Positions 7,300 through 14,077 of a stretch of 35,878 nt of DNA are shown here, one piece after another (the stretch's first letter is position 1; each line of letters starts with the position of its first letter). Both the position numbers and the translations under genes were made by a program. A model generated the notes under the pieces. The model was not told where the DNA came from. It did not search any database and worked only from the letters and a program-made list of their open reading frames with translations. The DNA is from CAZGAQ01 sp964523405 (GTDB taxonomy: Bacteria; Planctomycetota; Phycisphaerae; UBA1845; Fen-1342), in NCBI GenBank assembly GCA_964523405.1, contig CAZGAQ010000047.1, forward strand, positions 1-35,878. Direction: 5' to 3'.

Positions 7300-9006
7300 T
7301 TAGAGCTGGCGGTCGTAGAGCAGCAGCGGTTCCTGGTTGTCCGGGTCGCGCAGGACGACGTCGGGCGGACCGAGGTCGGCTTCCCCCAAGCGGAGCAGCA
7401 GCAGCACGCGATCCGCGCGCCCGTTAGCGCGCAGGGACGCGAGCAGCGCGGGGAGTTCATCGCCAACGGGAAAGTACAGGCGACCGACACGGGCGTAGCG
7501 ATCCCAGTAATTCGCCCGCTCGTAGACCACGCGCGGTTCGGCGAACCAGGCGTGCGGATCGTAGCCGAGCCCCACCATCAGGATCAGATGCGGCTGGTTC
7601 ACGTGCCACTGCGTGCAGATCACGGCATCGGCCGCAGGGAGGCGCGGGCGCAGCCACGCGCACGCCGCGAGCAGGTCCACGTGGTTGCCGTGGTATACCG
7701 GGATTTTGCGGGGACGCGCTTCGATGTACGTGTGCAGGAAGGTGGCGGTCTCCAGGCCAACCAAAGCGACCACGGCGACGCCCGCGCTGATCAGGGAGGC
7801 CCGCAGCCGAGCGCGCGCGAGCCACCCGAACACGGCGGTCAGCCCCAAGCCGGCCGGCAAGATCAGATAGACGAGTCCGGCCGAGCTGCGCAGCGCGTGC
7901 AGGCTGACATGCCAGTTCAGGCTGTCGCCCACGGGGTAGATCAGGATTCCGAGCAGGAGCAAGCGCGCGGCGCGACTGCGGCGCACGCGTGTGAGGAGCA
8001 GCGCGACGCCGAGCACGTGGAGCGGGGCAACGTAGCGTGGGAGGAAGCCGAAGCGCACCGCCCAGACGATCTCGTCTACGTCGCCGTTGTCGTACAGGAA
8101 GACGGGGTTGAAGTGCGCGAGGTAGCGTTCGGCCACGGCCCGGACACGCTCCGCCGGCGGGTCACCGGGCTTCCAGGCCCACGTCATCTGGCCGCGCTTG
8201 CCAATCACGTCGGGGTGCAAGATGTGCATGTAGGCCAGGGGGCCGAAGGTCACCAGGAAGCCGGCGGCCAGCGCCGCGGTGGTGGCGCGGCCGGCACGGG
8301 TCCGCAGCAGCTCGCGCCAGGCGCGTCCGGCGACCAGCGTCAGCACGACCAGCAACACCGGGACAAACAGGCGAATGGCCGGATAGCCGTAGCAGCCAAT
8401 CCCTGTGGCCAGCCCGCCGAGCAGGGCGCGCCAGGGTCGGGGACGCTGCGGCGCATCCGCGAGGGGCAAGCCGGCCCACAACCAGACCGCCAGCGGCAAC
8501 AGGGTGAGCAGCGGGGTCACGTTGGCCTCGTGTCCCCAGCGGCTCATTTGCAGGTGAACCGGGTTGACCGCGAGCAGCGCGGCGCTGGTTAGGCCAGCAG
8601 CGCGGCCCAGCAGGCGCGCCCCCACCCAGTAGACGAGCCAGACGGTGAGAATCCCCCCCAGCGCCGCCGGCAGGCGGCCGGTCCAGAGGTTCAGGCCGCC
8701 CAGCGCCTGGAATGGCAGCAAAAGATACACGAAGAGCGTGCTGCGATTCTCGCCCAAGGCGCGGATATAGAAGATCGGCCAGCGCACACCGACTTGATCG
8801 CAGCCGGTCTTCAGCAGGCAATAGGCGTTCCACTCGTTGGCCGCCTCGTCCTGCTGCAGACCGGCCGGCAGGCGGTCCAGGCCCGGCAGGCGCAGGGCAC
8901 TGGCCACGACCAGGATGAGCCCGAGGAGCAGGTAAGTCCGGCGCCGCGCCGCGCGGTCGTCCGGCAACGGGGCGGAATCAGGCAGGATGACGGCGGTGGC
9001 CGGCAT
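7300..9006 (-). CDS. GT-C membrane glycosyltransferase (ArnT/PMT-like, GT39/GT83 type)
   Basis: A 568-residue polytopic membrane protein. The first membrane segment (about 24-39, TYLLLGLILVVASALR) is followed by LPAGLQQDEAANEWNAY. Its Asp53-Glu54 pair sits where GT-C glycosyltransferases carry the catalytic acidic residues in the first external loop. About ten more hydrophobic segments follow, then a soluble C-terminal domain of roughly 160 residues (from about 410). Such enzymes transfer sugar from a polyprenyl-phosphate donor to lipid or protein on the outer face of the membrane; the acceptor is unknown. The ATG at 9006 is chosen because longer frames add only Arg/Pro-rich non-membrane sequence; no strong ribosome site is seen. 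It meets the lipoprotein gene tail to tail, with 7 bases between stops. Confidence 0.8.
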   Translation of the reverse strand: MPATAVILPDSAPLPDDRAARRRTYLLLGLILVVASALRLPGLDRLPAGLQQDEAANEWNAYCLLKTGCDQVGVRWPIFYIRALGENRSTLFVYLLLPFQALGGLNLWTGRLPAALGGILTVWLVYWVGARLLGRAAGLTSAALLAVNPVHLQMSRWGHEANVTPLLTLLPLAVWLWAGLPLADAPQRPRPWRALLGGLATGIGCYGYPAIRLFVPVLLVVLTLVAGRAWRELLRTRAGRATTAALAAGFLVTFGPLAYMHILHPDVIGKRGQMTWAWKPGDPPAERVRAVAERYLAHFNPVFLYDNGDVDEIVWAVRFGFLPRYVAPLHVLGVALLLTRVRRSRAARLLLLGILIYPVGDSLNWHVSLHALRSSAGLVYLILPAGLGLTAVFGWLARARLRASLISAGVAVVALVGLETATFLHTYIEARPRKIPVYHGNHVDLLAACAWLRPRLPAADAVICTQWHVNQPHLILMVGLGYDPHAWFAEPRVVYERANYWDRYARVGRLYFPVGDELPALLASLRANGRADRVLLLLRLGEADLGPPDVVLRDPDNQEPLLLYDRQL

Positions 9007-9311
9007 GCGCGGCAAACACTCCGGGCAGCCTGACGAGACGGCGCGCGACGGGCGCGCCGCGTGCGGGCTGGCCAATTCCGCGAGCGTAACATGGGAGCAG
9101 GCGCGCCGCCACTTCCGGCCGGGTCGCGGCGCCGGCGCGGGTCCGGGCATTCTGCTGCGCGCGGGTGTACAAGCAGGCCGATCTCGACGACACTGCCCGC
9201 ACGTGTGCCGCGCACGACGCGGCGGATGCGGAACGTGGCGGCGCGCCCCCGTTCCGGCACGCGCCGCACGAGCCAACCGGAGCGGCGCCACACGCGCGGA
9301 AAGGACAGCGC
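9007..9311 (+). other. Divergent intergenic region, 305 bases
   Basis: The gap lies between the glycosyltransferase (minus) and FKBP (plus) starts. Promoters for both must be near here, but no convincing -35/-10 pair stands out. The base composition stays GC-rich and no frame looks coding. Nothing else is seen. Confidence 0.4.
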
Positions 9312-9704
9312 ATGACACCGTTTGAACAGGCCCAGCAGTTCGTGGCCGGACACCAGGCCGACATCACAACCGGACAGACCAGTGCCAGCGGCCTCTGGCA
9401 CGTGGAAGTGCAGCCCGGCAGTGGCGGATCGCCCAAGGCCACGGACCGCGTGAAGGTGCACTACACGGGCTGGCTGCCGGACGGAACGAAATTCGACTCG
9501 TCGCGTGACCGCGGGCAGCCGGCGGTGTTCCCGCTCAACCGCGTGATCGCGGGCTGGACGGAAGGGGTGGCGGCGATGAAGGTCGGGGCGAAACGCTTTC
9601 TGATTATCCCGCCCGAGCTGGGTTACGGGGACTACGGCGCGCCGCCGGTCATTCCCCCCAAGGCCACACTGGTGTTTGAGGTCGAGCTGCTGGGCATCGG
9701 CTAA
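9312..9704 (+). CDS. FKBP-type peptidyl-prolyl cis-trans isomerase
   Basis: A 130-residue protein made of a short N-terminal helix region and one FKBP domain (about residues 25-130). Recognisable blocks are DRVKVHYTGWLPDGTKFDSS, FPLNRVIAGWTEGVAAMKVG, KRFLIIPPELGYG and ATLVFEVELLGI. The aromatic pocket residues (Tyr and Phe-Asp of the first blocks, Ile-x-Gly-Trp, Tyr of LGYG) are all present, so it should be active in proline isomerisation and protein folding. No signal peptide is seen, so it is probably cytoplasmic. The ATG at 9312 follows AAAGGA. The longer frame from 9165 adds sequence unlike FKBPs and was rejected. A hairpin at 9720-9744 follows the gene, suggesting it is transcribed alone. 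Confidence 0.93.
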   Translation: MTPFEQAQQFVAGHQADITTGQTSASGLWHVEVQPGSGGSPKATDRVKVHYTGWLPDGTKFDSSRDRGQPAVFPLNRVIAGWTEGVAAMKVGAKRFLIIPPELGYGDYGAPPVIPPKATLVFEVELLGIG

Positions 9705-9719
9705 CAGCCCGCTGAGCGA

Positions 9720-9744
9720 CGCGGAGCGGTGGCGCAGCTCCGCG
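9720..9744 (+). terminator. Terminator-like hairpin after the FKBP gene
   Basis: CGCGGAGC (9720-9727) and GCTCCGCG (9737-9744) form a perfect 8-bp stem with a 9-base loop, starting 16 bases after the FKBP stop codon. There is no T-run. It separates FKBP from the RarD-like gene. Confidence 0.5.
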
Positions 9745-9868
9745 CCGAAGGCGGTGTGGCGCGGCATGCGACGGGGACCACAAGCGGTCGACGCCTCGTG
9801 TGCCGCGGGCCGTCAGGCCTGCAGCGCCGACCGGACGGGCGATCACCCACTGGCTATCATCGACTGCG

Positions 9869-10870
9869 ATGATGCGCGACCCCACCGCCGCCAACGTCTC
9901 CGAGCCGCCACGAGCGGCTGCGCCTGGGGCGCGGAGCGCGCGCGGCGGGGTGTTGCTGGCGGTGGCCGCGTACGGCGCATGGGGGGTGTTTCCGGTGTAC
10001 TTCAAGGTGGTGCGGGAGGTGCCACCCCTGGAGATTCTCGCCCACCGCATTGTGTGGTCGTTCGCCCTGCTCGTGGTGATTCTGCTCGCGCTGCGACGTC
10101 CGGTGCCCCTCCGGGCGCTGCTGACGACGCCGCGCACGCTGCGCTCGCTGGTCGGCAGCACGCTCCTGATCGCCGCCAACTGGCTGGTGTTCATCTGGGC
10201 GGTGACGCACAACCACGTGATGGAGGCGAGCCTGGGCTACTACGTGAACCCGCTGGTGAACGTTCTGCTGGGGGCAGTCTTCCTGCGCGAGCGGCTGCGC
10301 CCGGTCCAACTCGCGTGCGTGGGGCTGGCGGCGCTGGCGGTCGGGGCGCTCACGGTCGCCAGCGGGCACTTCCCCGTCATCGCGCTCGTGCTGGCACTGA
10401 CCTTCGGCTTCTACGGGTTGTTGCGCAAGACGGTGGCGGCCGACGCCCTGGTGGGGCTGACGGTGGAGACGGGTCTGTTGCTGCCGGTGGCGTTGGGCTT
10501 CCTGGCCACGCAGATGGTGAGCGGCCGGGCGGTGTTTGGACCCGCCGCGCCGGGGCTGAGCGTGTGGCTGCTGTGCGCCGGACCGGTCACAGCGCTGCCG
10601 CTATTGTGGTTCGCGGCGGCGGCACGCCGGCTGCGCCTGGCGACCATGGGTTTCATCCAGTACCTGGCGCCGACCGGGCATTTTCTGCTGGCGGTGCTGG
10701 TCTATGGGGAGCCGTTCGCGCGCGTCCACGGGCTGGCGTTCGCGCTGATCTGGACGGCGCTGGCGATCTACTCCGCGGAAGCGGCGCTGCGTGGGCGTCG
10801 CGCGGCGGGCGCGGCGCGGATGATGCCGGGAGGCGTGGGCGGTCCGCCGAGCGGCGCGGCGGGCGCATGA
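9869..10870 (+). CDS. rarD: RarD-type EamA family transporter
   Basis: This protein has about 333 residues and ten predicted membrane segments after a short Ala/Pro-rich N-terminus. The RarD signature is clear: AYGAWGVFPVYFKVV, PPLEILAHRIVWSF, LIAANWLVFIWAVTHNHVMEASLGYYVNPLVNVLLG, FLRERL, FGFYGLLRK and GFIQYLAPTGHFLLAVLVYGEPF. RarD is in the drug/metabolite transporter superfamily; its substrate is not settled (chloramphenicol resistance has been linked to it). Two adjacent ATGs (9869 and 9872) are possible starts and the choice is uncertain. The N-terminus is about 25 residues longer than usual. It ends at 10870, where a terminal-inverted-repeat unit begins almost at once. Confidence 0.88.
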   Translation: MMRDPTAANVSEPPRAAAPGARSARGGVLLAVAAYGAWGVFPVYFKVVREVPPLEILAHRIVWSFALLVVILLALRRPVPLRALLTTPRTLRSLVGSTLLIAANWLVFIWAVTHNHVMEASLGYYVNPLVNVLLGAVFLRERLRPVQLACVGLAALAVGALTVASGHFPVIALVLALTFGFYGLLRKTVAADALVGLTVETGLLLPVALGFLATQMVSGRAVFGPAAPGLSVWLLCAGPVTALPLLWFAAAARRLRLATMGFIQYLAPTGHFLLAVLVYGEPFARVHGLAFALIWTALAIYSAEAALRGRRAAGAARMMPGGVGGPPSGAAGA

Positions 10871-10872
10871 AA

Positions 10873-10976
10873 TAGGCCAGCCCAGGCTCGCGGGCGGACC
10901 TCATCAGGACAGGGTGAGCGTTGGAAGCAAGGAAAGCCTGTTTCCGATGATGTCGCCGCCAGCCACGGCTGGCCTA
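10873..10976. repeat. 104-base unit with terminal inverted repeats
   Basis: TAGGCCAGCC at 10873-10882 is exactly complementary to GGCTGGCCTA at 10967-10976. Extending inward, 14 of 16 bases agree. The right end also folds locally as GCCAGCC-AC-GGCTGGC (10958-10973), and GGAAA-GCCTG-TTTCC lies at 10931-10945. It starts two bases past the stop of the RarD-like gene. The form suits a small palindromic intergenic repeat or MITE-like remnant. No target-site duplication is visible. Confidence 0.4.
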
Positions 10977-11043
10977 CTGGCGCGCCCCAGTACGGGGGGC
11001 ACCTGAGCGGGACACTCAGGTCGCCACGAGTATCACTGCGGGG

Positions 11044-11076
11044 CGTCTCCTCTGGGCCTGGTCGCGAGAGGAGACG
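11044..11076. other. 10-bp perfect hairpin in non-coding gap
   Basis: CGTCTCCTCT (11044-11053) and AGAGGAGACG (11067-11076) are perfectly complementary, with a 13-base loop. It is the strongest local fold in this gap and longer than chance readily gives. It lies about 480 bases before the ligase start, so it is not a simple terminator of that gene. It could belong to an untranslated leader or a small RNA; no known RNA family was recognised. Confidence 0.4.
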
Positions 11077-11554
11077 AGTTCGGGTGCGACTCCTCCTCCA
11101 CTCCAGCGCCACGGCCCGTGACACTGCGCAGTCCGACCCGGTGAGTATGGACTGCTGAGCGTCGCTTGTGGGCGCGTCCGGGGCGACGGCGCGGCCGTGA
11201 GGTAACACGGGCGCCGGAGCGCTACGGACCTTGGGTGTCGTGCGATAACTCTGTCGTGCACGGTCTTCCGACCGCCTGTCGCCGAGGAACTGACTTCGGC
11301 GAACTCGCGATAACCGGGGAGCGCTTCTTTCCGTCGCTCCGTGAATCGGTCCAGAACTGACATCTGTATCTTATTGGCACCATTGCGCCGCTGTCAATCC
11401 GAAAACGCGGGGTGGGGCGATCCGCGCGCGGGGACTTGGCAGGCTGGCGCCCGGCCAAGTATTATCGCACCGCGTGCCACGCCGCGTGCGGACGTACCGG
11501 CGAGCGTTTCGGCCCGTCGCCCTCCGTCGCCCGCGGGCACAGAAGGGATCGTCC

Positions 11555-13459
11555 ATGACCGCCGGAGCCTTTGACGCCGCGTACCGTGCCTCGCTGACCG
11601 ATCCCGCCGGTTTCTGGGGCGCCGCCGCTGAGGCGGTGCGCTGGACCCGCCGCTGGGACCGTGTGCTCGACGAGAGTCAGCGGCCGCTGTACCGCTGGTT
11701 CACCGGGGGCGAGCTGAACACGTGCTACAACGCGCTGGATTTGCATGTGGAGCAGGGCAGGGGCGATCAGACCGCCCTCATCTACGACAGCCCGGTCACG
11801 GACACGGTGGAGGAATACACCTATCGCGAGCTGCGCGATACGGTGGCGCGCTTTGCGGGGGCGCTCGCGCAGCAGGGCGTCCACAAGGGCGATCGGGTCG
11901 TGATCTACATGCCGATGGTGCCCGAGGCGGTCGTGGCCATGCTGGCCTGCGCCCGCATCGGGGCCATCCACTCGGTCGTGTTCGGGGGCTTCGCGCCGAA
12001 GGAACTGGCCACGCGCATCAACGACGCCCGTCCCACGCTGATCGTGTCGGCCTCGTGCGGCATCGAAGGCCAGCGGCTGATTCCGTACAAGCCGCTGCTG
12101 GACGAGGCGCTGCGCCTCGCCACGCATCAGCCGGCGCGCTGCATCATCCTGCAGCGTCCCCAGGCCGAGGCGGACCTGGTGCCCGGGCGCGACATCGACT
12201 GGGCCACGGCGATGGAAACCACGCAACCTGTCCCGTGCGTCCCCGTCGCGGCCACCGACCCGCTGTACATCCTGTACACATCGGGCACCACCGGGATTCC
12301 GAAAGGCGTCGTGCGCGACAACGGCGGGCATGCGGTCGCGCTGAAGTGGACGATGCAGCACATCTACAACGTCGGTCCGGGCGACGTGTACTGGGCCGCG
12401 TCGGACATCGGCTGGGTCGTCGGGCACTCCTACATCGTCTACGCCCCCCTGCTGGCCGGCTGCACGACGGTGCTCTACGAGGGTAAGCCAGTCGGCACCC
12501 CGGATGCCGGCGCGTTCTGGCGCGTCATCGCGCAGCACGGCGTGAAGGTGCTGTTCACGGCCCCGACCGCGTTCCGCGCCATCAAGCGTGAAGACCCGGC
12601 CGGCGCCCTGCTGAAGCAGCACGACGTCACGAGCCTGAAAGCCCTGTTCCTGGCGGGCGAGCGCTGCGATCCAGATACGCTGCAGTGGGCCCGCGGGCAC
12701 CTCGGTATCCCGGTCATCGACCACTGGTGGCAGACGGAGACCGGCTGGGCCATCGCCGCCAACTGCCTGGGGATCGAGGCGCTGCCGGTCAAGCCTGGCT
12801 CGCCGACGAAGGCCGCGCCCGGCTACGACGTGCAGATTCTGGACGAAGACGGCGCGCCGGTGCCCGCCGGGCGGTCCGGCAACATCGTGGTGAAGCTGCC
12901 GCTGCCGCCGGGCTGCCTGCCGACGCTCTGGCACAATGACCGGGGCTATCAGGATTCGTACCTGGCGCGCTATCCGGGGTACTACCTGACGGGCGATGCC
13001 GGTTACCGCGACGAGGACGGCTATCTCTACATCATGAGCCGCATCGACGACATCATCAACGTCGCCGGGCACCGCCTGTCGACGGGGGGCATGGAGGAGG
13101 TGCTGGCCGGCCATCCCGATGTCGCGGAATGCTCGGTGATCGGGGTGAGCGACGCGCTGAAAGGCGAAGTGCCGCTGGGGCTGGTGGTGCTGAAAGCGGG
13201 CGTGAACCGCGACGCGGACGAGATCGTCAAGGAGCTGGTGCAGCTCGTCCGCGACAAGATCGGTGCGGTGGCGTCGTTCAAGCACGCCGTGATCGTGCAG
13301 CGGTTGCCCAAAACGCGGAGCGGCAAGATCCTGCGCGGCACGATGAAGAAGATCGCCGACGGGAGCGAGTTCAAGGTGCCCGCCACCATCGATGATCCGA
13401 CGATCCTGACGGAGATTGGCGCCTCGCTGCAGCAGATCGGGTACGCCAAGCCCGCCTAG
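11555..13459 (+). CDS. prpE: AMP-forming acyl-CoA synthetase, propionyl-CoA synthetase (PrpE)-like
   Basis: A 634-residue ANL-superfamily enzyme that activates a short-chain acid to acyl-CoA via acyl-AMP. The N-terminal acetyl-CoA-synthetase cap is present (FDAAYRASLTDPAGFWGAAA). The ATP loop is YTSGTTGIPKG, the core motif is WWQTETGW, the hinge is YLTGDAGYRDEDGYLYIMSR and the C-terminal catalytic lysine is Lys591 in LPKTRSGKILR. The RLSTGGMEEVLAGHP and KGEVPLGLVVLKAG segments match PrpE/ACSS3-type enzymes better than bacterial Acs. Propionate is therefore the likelier substrate, but this is not certain. In the family that lysine is controlled by acetylation. The ATG at 11555 follows AGAAGGGA; the frame from 11474 adds an Arg-rich non-homologous lead. 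The start of a small membrane protein follows 44 bases after the stop. Confidence 0.88.
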   Translation: MTAGAFDAAYRASLTDPAGFWGAAAEAVRWTRRWDRVLDESQRPLYRWFTGGELNTCYNALDLHVEQGRGDQTALIYDSPVTDTVEEYTYRELRDTVARFAGALAQQGVHKGDRVVIYMPMVPEAVVAMLACARIGAIHSVVFGGFAPKELATRINDARPTLIVSASCGIEGQRLIPYKPLLDEALRLATHQPARCIILQRPQAEADLVPGRDIDWATAMETTQPVPCVPVAATDPLYILYTSGTTGIPKGVVRDNGGHAVALKWTMQHIYNVGPGDVYWAASDIGWVVGHSYIVYAPLLAGCTTVLYEGKPVGTPDAGAFWRVIAQHGVKVLFTAPTAFRAIKREDPAGALLKQHDVTSLKALFLAGERCDPDTLQWARGHLGIPVIDHWWQTETGWAIAANCLGIEALPVKPGSPTKAAPGYDVQILDEDGAPVPAGRSGNIVVKLPLPPGCLPTLWHNDRGYQDSYLARYPGYYLTGDAGYRDEDGYLYIMSRIDDIINVAGHRLSTGGMEEVLAGHPDVAECSVIGVSDALKGEVPLGLVVLKAGVNRDADEIVKELVQLVRDKIGAVASFKHAVIVQRLPKTRSGKILRGTMKKIADGSEFKVPATIDDPTILTEIGASLQQIGYAKPA

Positions 13460-13503
13460 GCGGACACGACACGGCCGCGGCGCGGATCCGGAATGGACCC
13501 CAC

Positions 13504-13926
13504 ATGCAGACGCAGGTCACCAAGCGTACCCTGACGAACCGGATTCTGGCCTACGAAGCGAGTGCTTTCGGATTCGTCCTGGCTGTGCTCTGGGCGGACG
13601 AGTTCGTGGACCTGCCGCGGCTCTGGTTCGGGGCGCCCGGCGGCCCGCGCTGGCAGGAAGCGGCCTGGGAATCCGGAGTCGTCGCGCTCGTGGCCGGGCT
13701 GGTGTTGTATTGGACGCGGCGCCTGCTCCGGCGGCTCCGCTACCTGGAGGGCTTCTTGCCAGTGTGCGCCCATTGCCAGCGCATCCGCACGGACCGCGGC
13801 TGGATTCCGATCGTCGAGTACATCACGGCCCACTCGGCGGCCTTATTTTCGCACGGTCTATGTCCGGACTGCGCACGGGAGCACTACCCGGAAGTCTGGC
13901 AGAACGAGCCCCCCGCGGGTACGTGA
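13504..13926 (+). CDS. Small membrane protein with four-cysteine (CxxC...CxxC) sensory-type module
   Basis: A 140-residue protein with two membrane segments (about 17-34 and 56-72). A basic stretch (TRRLLRRLRYLEG) precedes a compact C-terminal module of about 45 residues. The module reads FLPVCAHCQRIR, then WIPIVEYITAHSAALFSHG, then LCPDCAREHYPE, with Cys88, Cys91, Cys120 and Cys123 placed to bind one zinc or form two disulfides. This module is usually the C-terminal tail of PAS, GAF, histidine-kinase or response-regulator proteins. Here it stands alone on a membrane anchor with no sensor domain. By the positive-inside rule it should face the cytoplasm. It is 44 bases after the PrpE-like gene, so probably on its transcript. 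The function is unknown. Confidence 0.75.
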   Translation: MQTQVTKRTLTNRILAYEASAFGFVLAVLWADEFVDLPRLWFGAPGGPRWQEAAWESGVVALVAGLVLYWTRRLLRRLRYLEGFLPVCAHCQRIRTDRGWIPIVEYITAHSAALFSHGLCPDCAREHYPEVWQNEPPAGT

Positions 13927-14077
13927 GGAGGCGGCACGGCCCGGCCGGGCGGGCTGAAGCAGACGCGCTCTTGGTGCGTTACGTCGTCGCGTCAGGCCAC
14001 GGCCGGCCCCGGGCGAAGCGCGGGGTGCCTGGCGACGAATGCCCGCTGGAGAGCACCCCACCCCAGGCCCCACCGCT

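Larger units (their letters stand above)
10871..11554 (+). other. Long non-coding gap (684 bases) before the PrpE-like gene
   Basis: No frame in either strand looks like a real protein. The left 110 bases hold an inverted-repeat unit (10873-10976) and 11044-11076 is a 10-bp hairpin; both are listed separately. Further short perfect stems occur at 11001-11021 (7 bp), 11128-11155 (7 bp), 11261-11274 (5 bp, TTCC loop), 11279-11302 (7 bp) and 11318-11340 (6 bp). Stems of this size are expected by chance in GC-rich DNA, so a structured RNA is only a possibility. The region is also the likely place of the promoter for the CoA ligase. Confidence 0.45.

Noticed and set aside
7552..8592. Plus-strand open frame within the glycosyltransferase
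   Set aside because: Gln/Asp/Arg-rich antisense of a membrane protein; no domain or ribosome site.
11060..11105. A tRNA-like T-arm (GAGTTCGGGTGCGACTC) in the long gap
   Set aside because: The loop does not match the TTCGA-type T-loop, and no acceptor, D or anticodon stem pairs with it. It is not a tRNA or tmRNA end.
13940..13965. Self-complementary GCCCGGCCGGGC as a terminator between the four-cysteine protein and FHA genes
   Set aside because: There is no loop in the perfect palindrome and no T-run; such short GC palindromes are common at this base composition.
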